The notes beneath the pieces are model-generated. The model worked only from the letters and a program-made list of their open reading frames with translations, was not told where the DNA came from and did no database searches. Shown here in pieces: positions 52,222 to 63,926 of a stretch of 64,000 nt of DNA (positions are counted from its first letter, which is position 1; each line of letters begins with the position of its first letter). The position numbers and the translations under genes are program-made. The stretch spans positions 26,747,189-26,811,188 of the forward strand of contig NC_088645.1 in the NCBI RefSeq assembly GCF_964019385.1, written 5' to 3'. Origin of the DNA: Sycon ciliatum. Taxonomy: Eukaryota; Porifera; Calcarea; Leucosolenida; Sycettidae.

Positions 52222-55142
52222 GATGCACGTGGGAACCCTTCTGTTGATGTCACATGTCCTAGTCCTATACAAGATTCCGAATTGAATATTGCTCATATCA
52301 ACATTTCTACATGTAATATACGAAACAAAGTGCATGATGTTCACAAAATATTACATGACCATAACATACACGTTCTATCCGTCAATGAGACATGGCTAGA
52401 TGACTCCATCACTGACGCAGCCATCCACATTCCACAGTACTCCGTCTTTCGCAATGACCGTAATCGGCATGGCGGTGGTGTTGCACTCTACATCCAAAGT
52501 CACTTGGACGCAAGATTAATTCAACTCCCATCGTCAATTACCACGGCATTAGTACGTCCTGAGGTGGTCTTCGCTGAAATCAATGTGCCACATGCAAAAC
52601 GAGACCAACTGATCACTGTTGGCACCGCTTACAGACCACCAGGACAGCCTGTCGCATTTTGGGAGACCTTCTCCTCCGCTGTAGACCAAGTCATAGCGCG
52701 GAATGACAAGACCATCATTCTAGGAGATTTTAAGGTTGATGTCCTAAAGAATACATCACCACAATACGGACACCTACGTCAACACTGCCAAGAATTTTGT
52801 CTGCGGAATGTCGTGACCCAACCGACCAGGCTGCCCTCGGGTACCTGTCTCGATATAGCGCTATGCTCTGACGACCTCAAAACTTCCGCATGTCATGCCA
52901 TAGCCCTGCACGGCATTACTGACCATCAGCTGGTCTTAGTAAAGACTGTCTTGCCTATGACTAAACCTACGAGAGTTGTGCGGCAGTTACGGAAGCCGCC
53001 ATTGTGGAAACTGCCTGCAGACGAATGCACCGATTCCATGCTTGATGCACTCACTGATTCCGCCTTCCGCAGAGTACCCCCAGATGGCTCACCAGACGCT
53101 AACACAACGGCAACTAGCTTCTCTATTCTATGCAAAAGAGTTCTGAACGAAAAGTCGCCTGTGAAACAAATTACCATCAGTGCTAGGGCTAAGCCTAAAC
53201 CACAGCCTTGGGTAAGCGATCAACTCCGAAGGTTGTTAGAAAGGCGCAAGCACCTCCACGCGAAGGTTTTGAAACATCCCGGAAATGAATCTGTGAAACA
53301 ACAGTACAGGGCAACAAGGAGGGAAGGCACACTGTTAAATAGAAAGCTGAGACGAGAGTATTACAACAGGGAGTTTCGAGATGCGAAGAATAAGCCAAGG
53401 CAACAGTGGGCGCTTCTAAACTCGCTCACAGGGCGCAACTTTGTCCGTGAACAACCAAAAGCTACGTTAGGCGATCTGAGTGCCATATTTGCGTCCATTG
53501 TCACTGATCCTAATCCTTGCCCACCCTTGAGCAACCTAATACCTGACATCTCGACAACAGCTGACGCAGACGCCCCTTCTTTTAAAGAATTTCGTGCCGT
53601 TTCAGCTCTGGAGATAAGCGACCTGTTGAAGCATTTGAACTGTGCCAAGGCAGCTGGATCGGATGACATTCCTCCTCTGCTCCTACGCCTCTGTGAGCCT
53701 GCCGCTGCAGGTCCCATAGCGCAGATCATTAACGAGTCCTTGAGTACTGGAATGGTGCCAGACGTGTACAAATTGGCTACAGTGTGTCCTGTCCACAAGT
53801 CAGGGGACAAATCTGAAGCGTCGAATTATCGCCCCGTTTCACTTTTGCCGATTGTTTCTAAGATCCTTGAGAAGGTAGTACATCGGCAAATGATTCGGTT
53901 CCTTCAAGATCACGCTGAGCTTCGTATTCTCCCAGACGAGCAGTTCGCCTACCGGAGAGGGCACTCCTGTGAGGATGCGTTAACTCTCGCAGTAAACCGC
54001 TGGATGATGAGTGTGGACAAGGGCGAGTATCGCGGGGTTATACTCGTGGACATGAGCAAGGCCTTCGATCGGGTACGCCATGAACTACTTCTTAACGAGC
54101 TTAAAGCTATTGGCATAAGCGGAGTAGCACTACAGTGGTTCTCCAGCTATCTCCAGGGTCGACGACAACAGGTGAAAATTGGAAATAACAGAGGAGACGA
54201 GACACATTGTACACGAGGCGTTCCGCAAGGGTCGGTGCTAGGGCCTCTGTTATTCTCTTTGTACGTGCGACATGCCCCTGGAGTACTTCGCCACGCAGAG
54301 TCCCAACAGTATGCTGACGATATCGCCTTTTATATACACTGTCAGTCTACTGGAGAACTTCAGCACAAGTTGACAAGTGAGTTGAACAGACTAAATACGT
54401 ACCTTGGAAGCATTGGTCTCATCTTGAATGCCCAGAAAACGAAGTTCATGGTGCTTCGGAAGAAGGCTCTGCCTCTTCCGCCGGATCTTACCATTGCATG
54501 CGGTGGTGTCGATATTCGACCTTCTGCCACAGCGCGTTATCTTGGCCTCATTATTGACCATCAAGTCAACCACGTATGTACATCTGTTTATAAGAAGATA
54601 GGAGCATTCCGCCGCTGCCGCCGTACAGTAGACCACACAACTAAGCGAATATTTTATTTATCCCTCATCCAATCCACTATTGAATACGCCAGCAACTCGT
54701 ATGCTCACTGTCTTACACCATCTTTATACTCTCGCCTTGTTACTTTAAGTCATATGAGCATGAAACAGGTTTTTGGTCTCCCTCGCCGTACCCCGACTGT
54801 CGTTGTTTTGCGGCACGCTAAGTGTTACTCTCTCGAATCTCGTCTCAACTTGAGGCTTTATATTTTTGTTTTCAGCTGTATTCATCAGCTTACAATTCCT
54901 CTTCATTCCTTAATGTTCACCCTCCAGTCGGCTGCTACTTGCACCAAGAGGCGCAATCATTCTCTTCACTTTCTTTGCCCGCTGCTACCATTAGATATGG
55001 CATGTTCTCTATTTCTTTCCTTGGCGCTGATAGGTGGAATTCTCTGCCTGTCTCGTGTCGTCAGGTTGAGCATCTATCCGTTTTTGTTTCGCTCTGTAAA
55101 GAGCACTTAGGGTTCCCTGTAACAAGACGGCAACGTCTGTAG
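52222..55142 (+). pseudogene. LINE ORF2: AP endonuclease plus reverse transcriptase, one frameshift near the end
   Basis: Counting from the TTG at 52282 as residue 1: endonuclease 1-225 with NETWLDD (catalytic Glu 36), GTAYRPPG, LGDF at 148-151 and TDHQLV (Asp 214, His 215); RT about 440-760 with SNYRPVSLLPIVSKILEKVV, ILVDMSKAFDRVRHELL, GVPQGSVLGPLLFS (646) and the catalytic YADD (677-680); then a C-terminal domain with YLGLIIDHQVN and IEYASNSYAHCL. The frame is the same as ORF1, separated by TAG only, and no ATG occurs near the endonuclease start. Around 54955-54985 the conserved ending (RYGMFSISFLGADRWNSLP) shifts to another frame, so the last about 55 residues are lost; GDFN is changed to GDFK. 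It nicks DNA and primes reverse transcription in intact relatives. Confidence 0.88.
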
Positions 55143-55200
55143 GGCCTTCCCTATCAAAATAATAAATTCTACTACTATACTACTACTACATGCAGACGTT

Positions 55201-55521
55201 ATGCAGGGAAAGATGACGACGCCGGTCAGTAAATTGCTGGCCGATTTATTGCCTACCTCGAGGCCAGTCGGTGAAATGAGGGCTTCCTTCTTCAAGAAAT
55301 ATGTTGCCAGTCGTTTGTCGGATGCCACTCGTCTTCTAAACATCGTACTTTATGCAACCAGCGCAGTTGGATGGACGGGAGGCGAGGAATTTATCGTTTT
55401 CGATTTTCACCCTATTCCGGGTTGCCATAACATTGCAGCTGGCAGCACCACGACGGAATTTTTTTGCACAAGGGACACTAGGTGTATTCAACTCGTCAGA
55501 GATATCGCCATGACAGAGTAA
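55201..55521 (+). CDS. Possible host exon after the LINE
   Basis: An open frame of 106 codons begins near ATG 55201 (KMTTPVSKLLADLLPTSRPV, then FFKKYVASRLSDATRLLNIV, then LVRDIAMTE) and ends at a GAGTAAGG donor-like sequence. Composition is protein-like, but no family is recognised and no second exon is seen. Confidence 0.3.
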   Translation: MQGKMTTPVSKLLADLLPTSRPVGEMRASFFKKYVASRLSDATRLLNIVLYATSAVGWTGGEEFIVFDFHPIPGCHNIAAGSTTTEFFCTRDTRCIQLVRDIAMTE

Positions 55522-56140
55522 GGTTATTTTAGCCCTGAAATTGTGTACAAACCAACGGCACGAAATTATGGAAATATTTATTTTTTCGCAATAATTGCAT
55601 GTTTGGTGACAAAATGTAGCCATCATTGTATTGTGGCATCCTGGCGGTGTGTTTCGTAACTATACTGCATGACAATAGTTTTTATGAGAAATGGCAGCGA
55701 TTGCAGCGATTGTGAACAATGTACAATCAATAGCATTGGTCCTAGCTTGAAGCGATGTATGGTATTTGCTTACATTTGAAAGCCATCTGCTGGAAGGCAG
55801 TCAAATGGGTTTTTCGTCAAACACAACCCTACCAATGGAATGAAGACACCGGGGCCGGAGAGCAGAGACCACGAATAGTAGAGTCACGAGGTGGCTGTGC
55901 CGGTGGGGAAGATCCAGCTCAACAAGGTGTTCTTGCAAGTTTGATCAGTACACCACCCTGGTTCGAATCCTCAATATCAGTGAATCTTACAGATTGATGG
56001 CTGCTGCCTTGACTCGTGATGCCTACGATAGGATACAAACTGCTCGAAGTATGTTTCAAATAAGAGTACAAGCATGTACATGTATCTTGGACTTAGCATG
56101 AGAGGCATCCACGTCGTTGATAACAGCAGAACCTTTTCAT
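55522..56140. other. Unassigned DNA
   Basis: GTACAAACCAACGGCACGAA at 55546 recurs at 58381, a short dispersed repeat. No gene is recognised. Confidence 0.4.
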
Positions 56141-56167
56141 CAGGGAGTCGTACAATACGACTCCCTG
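56141..56167. mobile_element. 27-bp palindromic hAT derivative
   Basis: CAGGGAGTCGTA and TACGACTCCCTG around CAA. The flanking octamers are CTTTTCAT and CTTTGCAT, a 7 of 8 match to an 8-bp duplication. It is the smallest of the three such palindromes here. Confidence 0.75.
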
Positions 56168-56457
56168 CTTTGCATGACTGTCATAACACTCTCCTTATTG
56201 CAATATTTAGCCAATACTCCATTTGTTGTAGCAGCTACCACCCCACTACAAGTATGCATTCATTTCCTGGCTGGCTTGTGTAAACTTATGAATGCAATCA
56301 TGGGACGCTTCGTGTACACATGCTCCCATACTTTAGTGCATGTGCGTGCGTGTGGTCGGGTATGGGTGTGTACGTTCGTGCACCTGCATGTACATGTATG
56401 TGTGCGTTTTCATGTACAAGCAGTCATGCAGACATGTGTGCGTCTGTTTAAGTATAT

Positions 56458-56526
56458 GTTATCGCATGGTTGCGAGGGCCTTATGGCAATAATATGCCAT
56501 AAGGCCCGCAGCAACCATGCGATAAC
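56458..56526. repeat. 69-bp hairpin, 31-bp arms
   Basis: GTTATCGCATGGTTGCGAGG pairs with GCAGCAACCATGCGATAAC, continuing through GCCTTATGGCA/TGCCATAAGGC, loop ATAATA. Two mismatches only. Confidence 0.85.
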
Positions 56527-58545
56527 AAATTTATCACATGGCCCACAGAGCAGACCATTGGGCTGCTGTTGAAACTAGCCCAAATGCCAACACATTATGA
56601 CCACAATGTATATTGATGTGCTATCATTATCAAAACAGGAAAAATGAAGATATTTCTCCTACACCCTAACAAAAAGTCTGCTACAGGCCATCAAAGAGTA
56701 TACACTACTGAAACAGTGAAAGACGGAGACAGAAAAAATAAGTGCCGACACGGTATCGTCATAGCAATAGACATGACAACCACAATAAAACACAGCAGAA
56801 TCATAATTTCAATTGAAAATTTAAGAGTGCTACCACAAAGAGTTTCTTCATGTTTACATGTGTATCAGGAAGTTAGTTGCCAAAGTATTTGACGACTCCC
56901 TGGCCTGGTGTGTATGAGGACAATTTTTCTTCTTTTTTTCAGCTCCAGATGGCTGTATTTTTTCATTGCAAAACATTCCTGAATTGATGTGTTTGTTGTT
57001 CAAGCAAAGGTGAAGGCAGAGGACAGATGAGCCTGGTAAGAGTTTTGCGTGGCACAGGAAGACCACACACAGGCAGTGACTTTGCGAGGATCTGAAAACG
57101 CACGATGCTGATTGGAATTTGTGTTATTTCAAATACTTGTTTGTGATCACAGTATAGTAGCACATCGAGCAGAACTGAATCTTATCCACAAGCTTACCAA
57201 CGGTCACGCTGCCAACATGACTGAACAAATGATCCCTGCAAGCACCACACGGCTGATAACCGAGGCCATATCCATTGTCCATCTCCAAAAAGAATTCCAT
57301 CTCCAAAAAAATCCATCTTCGTCTCAATGCTACACTGCGACTCGTCGTCGAGTCGTACAGTCCACAGAGTCGTGGTATACGCGTAGTCACGCGATCACTG
57401 AAATAAACTATCTTTTTGCGGGCAAATAAACTATTTTTTTGCGGGCAATATCGCATATTATTGCCCGCGGCGCGAAAGATGCTGATTCGCTGGAGTACGG
57501 GCAACAATCACGTGCCATGTGATAAAACCGCATGAACACATGTCAGATCCCGTGTGCATGTATGTACGGGTGTGCACCGCCTTGTCTCTGCTTCTGCCGC
57601 ACTGGCGGTTACCGAGGCTAGGATTGTGGTCTGATCCGGCTCAGGAGCGGTATTGTGTGGGAACTGAACTATTGTTATCGATTTCACTGTACTACATTTT
57701 TTCTCTTTTACGTTTACTTTATACCAGGCGTGGGCCATCTCCTGTTCATAGGTGCCATCATTTTTCTTTTTTTCATGTACGGGTGTGCGGGTAAGCATAT
57801 TCTTTGCTCTATGCGTCCACTGTGCATGAATGTACGGGCATGTGTACTTTATGTGTTGTAGCTTGTTGCATGGCGGTTGTGCTGTAAACAGTAGCACCTT
57901 ATTCGGCCATCCGCAGATGCCATTTTTTAACTTCAATTCTGCATTGGCTCAGGTACTGTGTTTGTAGTGTCATCCTCTCTGTATGAATTATTTATGTTTC
58001 TTTCCCACCTCAGTGCTGTATTTGGCTTGATATTGTTGCTGTTGTACATACAAGTATAGGCACATGCATTGATCTGTGAGGGTTTGTGTTTGGAGCTCCA
58101 GCAACCTGTTGAGGTTCGTGTTGTTTATAAATTCGTGGTCTACGGATACAATGATCTGGCTGGTACATCGCAGAATATTAGGACCCCTTGAACGATTCTG
58201 TCGGTCGTTCCTAAGTTCACCAATTGAAGACATGTGTGTGTCCAAATGTGTCAAAAATACAGTGTTGACAAAACGGTTGGTATCACCGCTGTCGGATATT
58301 TTGCACAAGCCAAAATTGGAAGATGCACTGTTGGCTAATATCTCTTTCTAAATAAATAAGCAGGAAATAGCGAAACCCTTGTACAAACCAACGGCGCGAA
58401 ATTATAGCATGTTCAACCAAAATATCAGCGACATAACGAAAACGCAAGCGACGAGCGAGAACTCAACTTCTCGCTATTTGTTATCGCCACGGACAAAACT
58501 TGTTATCGCCACGGACAAAACTTAGGGCAGAGAACAACTATTCAG
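56527..58545. other. Unassigned DNA
   Basis: No recognised gene. Notable items: CGACTCCCTG at 56892 as an orphan hAT-type end, a TTGCGGGCAATA..TATTGCCCGC hairpin at 57437-57468, and a tandem 24-bp repeat TTGTTATCGCCACGGACAAA at 58477-58525. Confidence 0.4.
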
Positions 58546-58773
58546 TTGGATTTCGACAACGATCTGAGACGAAGATCTCACGGGAGACATAAACCAAAGG
58601 ACAACGAAGGTGACGCCATTGAGTATTCGTCTCGCGATATCTTGAGAAAACTGCGAAATCTGGCAAATCTGGAAAATAAAAGTGCAACTTTTAGACGACT
58701 TTTTCTGAACTGGCGCACGGACTGGATGTCTTCGCTGCGATTGTCAGAAGCGATGGACCATGAATTTCTTTGA
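58546..58773 (+). CDS. Possible small reading frame, unknown
   Basis: About 75 codons, strongly charged (DLRRRSHGRHKPKDNEGDA, then FRRLFLNWRTDWMSSLRLSE). No family match that I can name; could be an exon or chance. Confidence 0.2.
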   Translation: MDFDNDLRRRSHGRHKPKDNEGDAIEYSSRDILRKLRNLANLENKSATFRRLFLNWRTDWMSSLRLSEAMDHEFL

Positions 58774-59082
58774 GAGTCTCTGGGTGCTACTATTCCTGAG
58801 CCTAGTTTTCAGCCATTCCCTGCATCTTCTTCGCACGATTTATTCTGCAAAAAAGGAAAGTGTTCATGTGTTTTCTTGTCGGCCGCGCGTAGTTGGGCCA
58901 GGCTGACCTGCGCAGATGGGCAGTGCGTTCGCTGACATTCCTACTTTGGAGACAGATTTTGTCTGCGATGATGGGAAGTCGCTTAGAATAGCGTATGTAG
59001 TTGGCGACAATTGAAATGTAAGTTCCACAAACCTGTCGCCAAGTAAAGACTCAATCTCTACTCTCTGGAATTTCGTAGTCAA

Positions 59083-59156
59083 CAACGATGTCAAGCCCGC
59101 GTCCTCAACGCCTGCATAAAACGATGTCAAGCCCGCGTCCTCAACGCCTGCATAAA
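59083..59156. repeat. Tandem duplication of 36 bp
   Basis: ACGATGTCAAGCCCGCGTCC..TCAACGCCTGCATAAA occurs twice in succession, with a diverged third piece after it. Confidence 0.85.
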
Positions 59157-59543
59157 TACATATGAATCAAGCCCGTGTCCTGGTCTCTGCCGTTCAAGTG
59201 TCCAGTGGACCTGAGCGTGGTGAACTTGGATCGGACAGTAGAGCTGCGTAGATTGGTAGATCTACATGTACGTAATACGAAAGGAGAACGCCAAACAGGT
59301 AGAGGTAAACCCACTTGTAGCCCAATGTCTAGCCTTCAAATTGCCTAATTCTGCTAGTTTATTTATTATCATTTTTTATTCATATATTTATTTGTTTCGA
59401 AGATGTTAGTGGGACTTCGGCGACACTCTTCCCCTTTATTTAAGTTTATATGTTTCGTGAATAGTTCTACGAGACAGGCACCAGCGGAGGCTACTATGGT
59501 CAAACGGGGTCTTGATTAATACGACACGGAAATGTACGAAAAT

Positions 59544-59712
59544 GAAGCCTTGTTCCATGCCACTTTCGGATGATGCTGAAGCCATCATCCCGACTCCCGA
59601 AAGAACGTCGCTGGGAGAAGTCTAGACACTCCGTGAAGTCTTGGTGAACTCGATTCATCTGGCTGCTGACGATGAATCGATGGAAGACTCAGAGTCAGAG
59701 GGCGAGCTGTAA
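59544..59712 (+). pseudogene. Remnant of an acidic protein tail with one stop
   Basis: The frame MKPCSMPLSDDAEAIIPTPE, TAG after GEV, then TLREVLVNSIHLAADDESME and DSESEGEL ends at TAA. The acidic C-terminus looks coding, with a single nonsense change. Family unknown. Confidence 0.25.
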
Positions 59713-59893
59713 CCTCATTCGTTCCAGAGCCGTGCCGGCAAACACGCAACCTGCTCACTGTGGCACACGTGTGGCACTCTTGCACCGTACATGAGAACAG
59801 ATGGCTCGGAGCACGTTGGGAGCCCGTCCAATTAATCGTCAAACTTTCAGGAACACAGCACCTCCTTGTTGCTCGACTCGCAGGTTTTTCGGG

Positions 59894-60187
59894 AGCTCAC
59901 TCCTGCTCTGGGAATGGGTGTGTCCACCCTAGTAAACTCACTATTTGTCTGTAGATTACGGGTACTGAATGAATTTCAAGATAATAGTGGGTTTTCCCCC
60001 AGCACGAGACGTCAAGGGAATCAAGGCATACCGCTGTGTGTGATGCAACGTTTTCTGGACGACTTCAAATCCTTACAATACACACACACACACACACACG
60101 CTAGTAGTAATACTGGGAAGCAGGGCAAGCAGGGCCAGACAAACAGTGGTCATAGGCGACTTCTCCGCTAGGGCGTCTAAAGTGCAT
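59894..60187 (+). repeat. Duplicated block, copy 1 (copy 2 at 61653-61943)
   Basis: AGCTCACTC..GGGAATGGGTGTGTC, TGAATTTCAAGATAATAGTG, GATGCAACGTTTTCTGGACG, a (CA)n run and GTGGTCATAGG occur in both copies at more than 90% identity by eye. Together with the adjoining 226-bp unit it forms a dispersed duplication. Confidence 0.85.
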
Positions 60188-60638
60188 CACACCGGTAGTT
60201 AACAGTCTCGTTTTGGTGTGCAGATACAATGTACGTGCGTGCATAAGTTGACAGAAAGGCTAACAAGTAACAGGTGCATGTCATGTGGTCACACCAGCTG
60301 ATTTGTGCGCGAGCAGGTCTTTATATCTGGTGCTTATCTGGTGCTTATGTGAAAATAAGCAGGTATGTATGAAGTGTAGACGAGGCATTGAGATAGTTCT
60401 ATTGTTTCGTTTTCACACCGGTAGTTAACAGTCTCGTTTTGGTGTACAGATACAATGTACGTGCGTGCATAAGTTGACAGAAAGGCTAACAAGTAACAGG
60501 TGCATGTCATGTGGTCACACCAGCTGATTTGTGCGCGAGCAGGTCTTTATATCTGGTGCTTATCTGGTGCTTATGTGAAAATAAGCAGGTATGTATGAAG
60601 TGTAGACGAGGCATTGAGATAGTTCTATTGTTTCGTTT
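60188..60638 (+). repeat. 226-bp tandem duplication, two near-identical units
   Basis: Unit 1 60188-60413 and unit 2 60414-60638 start CACACCGGTAGTTAACAGTC and end TTCTATTGTTTCGTTT; they differ at about one base. A partial third copy is at 61944-62057 and the GAGCAGGTCT..GGTGCTTATGTGAAAATA part recurs at 63930-64000, at the window edge. Confidence 0.93.
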
Positions 60639-61652
60639 GTGAGAGTTAACAGACATACTAGTAGGTGAGAATAGAGGCGATACCAGAGTAGATTGCCACC
60701 AGCAACAAAATTTTCAAATAGGTATTCGGATTTCAAATCTCAAGCCTTGCGGTATACATGTATATCAGCGACATAGGCTTTACTAAGCTCACTGGATTTA
60801 TATCAATCTGCTCGTTACAACCAACCTTCCGTTTTTTCTTTCTCTTTTTCTCCTATCTCTACTTATCCACAATATCCTTTAAATATATATTATTATTCAC
60901 AGTGGGTCCAATGTTATAAAGTAGGCAGTTTGCCTGTTTTGATTTCCACTATAAAGACAAAGAAGGGCAGTGTTACAGAGTCATCAAGGGCGATAGCGAC
61001 AGTAACCCTGGAACATAACAAGCGGGAAGAGGGAGAGAGAAAGCACCACGTTGCTAAACCTGGTACAGGTGGCGCCATGTTGAGAAAACAACTCATGTAT
61101 CTGATGGTGGTAACAGCGCACTGTTGTCGCCTCTATTCCCATCACCACGTCCACACTTCACACATACGCGCATTAACTTGCACACTAGCACCAAATATCT
61201 AGACCTGCTCGTAGAGGACTCAATAGTAAAATGCTGCTACACCCATATTCAATCTATACAAAGGCAATTCTCTCCCATGTAAATGTATACACGTGTCAGG
61301 TCTGTATACACGTGTTTGGGTCCAATGAAGGACGGTTGGACAGCCTGCTATTTAAGAAGGCCGTCTTGGATCGAGGCCAAAGCGTAGAAGAAGAATAAAC
61401 TTCAACAGCAGTGAGCATGTCGTCTAAAACTATCCACTGAGAAGGTTGCTTTGCAACGTCAAGTCTCCGGACGACGCCGGACGGGCTCAGAGGCACGATT
61501 TTCGGAACTGACATGACACCGTTGTCGACCGGCAATTATGCTTGTAATGCTAATTTTGCATGCGAAATGGTGTTATAATGGCAGCATTATGTCACCTGGA
61601 AAAAGGGACTATAATGCCAGCCATAATGCTAGCATTACCCGCCCATGCCTAG
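60639..61652. other. Unassigned DNA
   Basis: No recognised gene; open frames under 90 codons only. Confidence 0.4.
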
Positions 61653-62057
61653 AGCTCACTCGTGCCCTGGGAATGGGTGTGTCACCCTAGTAAACTCACT
61701 CTTTGTCAGTAAATTACGGGTACTGAATGAATTTCAAGATAATAGTGGGTTTTCCCCCAGCACGAGACGTCAAGGGAATCAATGCATACCGCTGTGTGTG
61801 ATGCAACGTTTTCTGGACGACTTCAAATCCTTACAATACACACACACACACACACACTAATAGTAGTACTGGTAAGCAGGGCAAGCAGGGCCAGACAAAC
61901 AGTGGTCATAGGTAGCCTCTCCGCTAGGGCGTCTAAAGTGCATCACACCGGTAGTTAACAGTCACGTTTTGGTGTACAGATACAATGTACGTGCGTGCAT
62001 AAGATGACAGAAAGGCTTACAAGTAACAGGTGCACGTCATGTGGTCACACCAGCTGG
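61653..62057 (+). repeat. Second copy of the 59894-60413 unit, truncated
   Basis: Same block order as copy 1; it diverges after GTGGTCACACCAGCTG at 62057, where unrelated sequence follows. Confidence 0.85.
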
Positions 62058-63926
62058 GCTTTGCTGGGCCCTGACACTGTGCGAGTTGTTTTTACTCTCG
62101 GTGTTCAAATTTTTGTTCCATCAACCAAACCAACCCAACTGGACTCTCCTGCCGACTTCGACAAATTGCTGCAGACTACCATCAGTAAAGAGACACATCA
62201 GCGGTAGTGAGCTCCTTCGTACACTTGTTTCGAGGTTAAAACTTTCCTTGGCGAAGGAAGGTATTGTTCAAGGCCGAATGGTGCTGTTTACCCTTGTTTA
62301 ATCACTTTTACAACTTGTCAGCAGTACGATTGTCATTATTTTGATCCATACCTGCAAAGAAAAAAACTGCGCCTATTTTTAGCGCATATTCCAATTAATT
62401 ATCACACTCACTCAGATACCAAGTGATTAGTGACTTGTGCCATGAACAAAATTTAATATAAGTGTTTTGTTTTGATTCTTACAGTAGACTGCAAGGCGTT
62501 AACTTATCTGCACGTGTATGGCTTGCAATATGGCCGATTTCATGCTTTATATTAGAGTCACTCCGAGCAATTAGAGGACATAAAAGGTTTTCGGACCTAC
62601 ACACAGAGGTAGAAGGAAATATAATTATCTTCTCTCGTACCTTCAGTCATTTGTGACGGCTTCAAGTTCACCAGCTTTGTTTGACAAGCCTAGGGCAAAT
62701 TCAGCATGCATGACTGTCTGCATGACACTAATTACACTTGATGTGTCACTGACTGTGCTGTGAAATAGTTTACATGAATGCAGGGAGTACTGGAGCACAG
62801 CGCAAAGCAAGGAAGCGATCTTATAATCACAACACAAATTGGCGGGCAGTGGGGGTAAGAGTACATTTCAAAAAGAGTATCAGAGTGGGCGAATGCCAAT
62901 AACGACGATGGCATTCAGCAGGAGTACCAGTGCGCAGCGAGTGGATTTTAGAGGTAAGTTGAATTGAATTACCAAACTTAGTAGGTTGGTCTACGACCGC
63001 GATTCAGACGGGAATGGCACCTTGTTCCAGTCCTTCAATGGGCCAGGTGTCCAGCCGTTCTGCTCAGCACAGAAAACAGGGAACGTGTGGCCTAGCACAC
63101 TGGCTGCATGTACATTATGTAGGCAAATGCGCCTAAGTGAGCGTCCCGCACCCGTGCCCATAGTTGACTCTAGCTCTCTACCCCTCCCCCTCCCCAACCA
63201 TTAAGCACTGGACTTGTAAGTTTCTTTGAGAAAAGAGCATAACAGCAGTGAAGCCAGTGAAGCCAGACGTGGGAACAGGAGGGACGTGTCGTGCCCTCTC
63301 CTTCAGGGAATGGTTGGGTTACAAACATAAACAAAAGGCAGCTACACATCATGCAGCTGTATTTGTTAAGTGAGAACAGGATGTAAGATAAAATTCTTCA
63401 TTTTGGCTAGTGTAGAGCAAACCGAGCAAGTCGTGTACTAGGTAAAAAAATTATTATTATTATTTTTTTAATTATGATATAGTTTGGGAAAATTCGCCCA
63501 CGGCACCCGCCACACACACATTCCGTGAGATCGTGGATCCACCACTGCATAATATGTATTATACTTGAAGTACTATTACCTGAAGCCGAATTGAGTACCC
63601 CCGATGTTTGTATACGTGGTGAATATCAGGCCATACTCACGAAGCTGAAGGTAATACAGTGTATTAGATTTATACCTAGGGTGACATTCAACTTCGTTTT
63701 TTTGTCGCGATCGCCGCCCTCATTGCCAAACTCATCTTCGACAAATTCGAGTTTGAGATCGATAGTACAGCACAGTGAAGGACTGTACGAGTGCAAGATT
63801 GAAAACTCGCCATGAGCTGTGGGGATCAGCTAGACCCCGTAGCAGCTACTGACTTCTCTAGTCGGATCAGGCAAAACAATTGACCAATCACATTGAAGCG
63901 CAGGATCAAAATTTGACCAATCATGA
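62058..63926. other. Unassigned DNA
   Basis: No recognised gene. An AT-rich patch lies at 63445-63480. Confidence 0.4.

Larger units (their letters stand above)
50620..55190 (+). mobile_element. CR1/L2-like LINE, about 4.6 kb including one insertion
   Basis: Order: ORF1 5' part, a heterodimeric tRNA-like element inserted in ORF1 (50848-51584), ORF1 3' part, one amber codon, ORF2 with endonuclease and RT, a short 3' UTR and a (CTA)n tail at about 55165-55190. Simple-repeat tails are typical of CR1/L2-type LINEs. The 5' end is not sharply defined. Confidence 0.85.

Noticed and set aside
52926-54636. Minus-strand frames across the LINE ORF2
   Set aside because: Antisense shadows of a well-supported RT frame.
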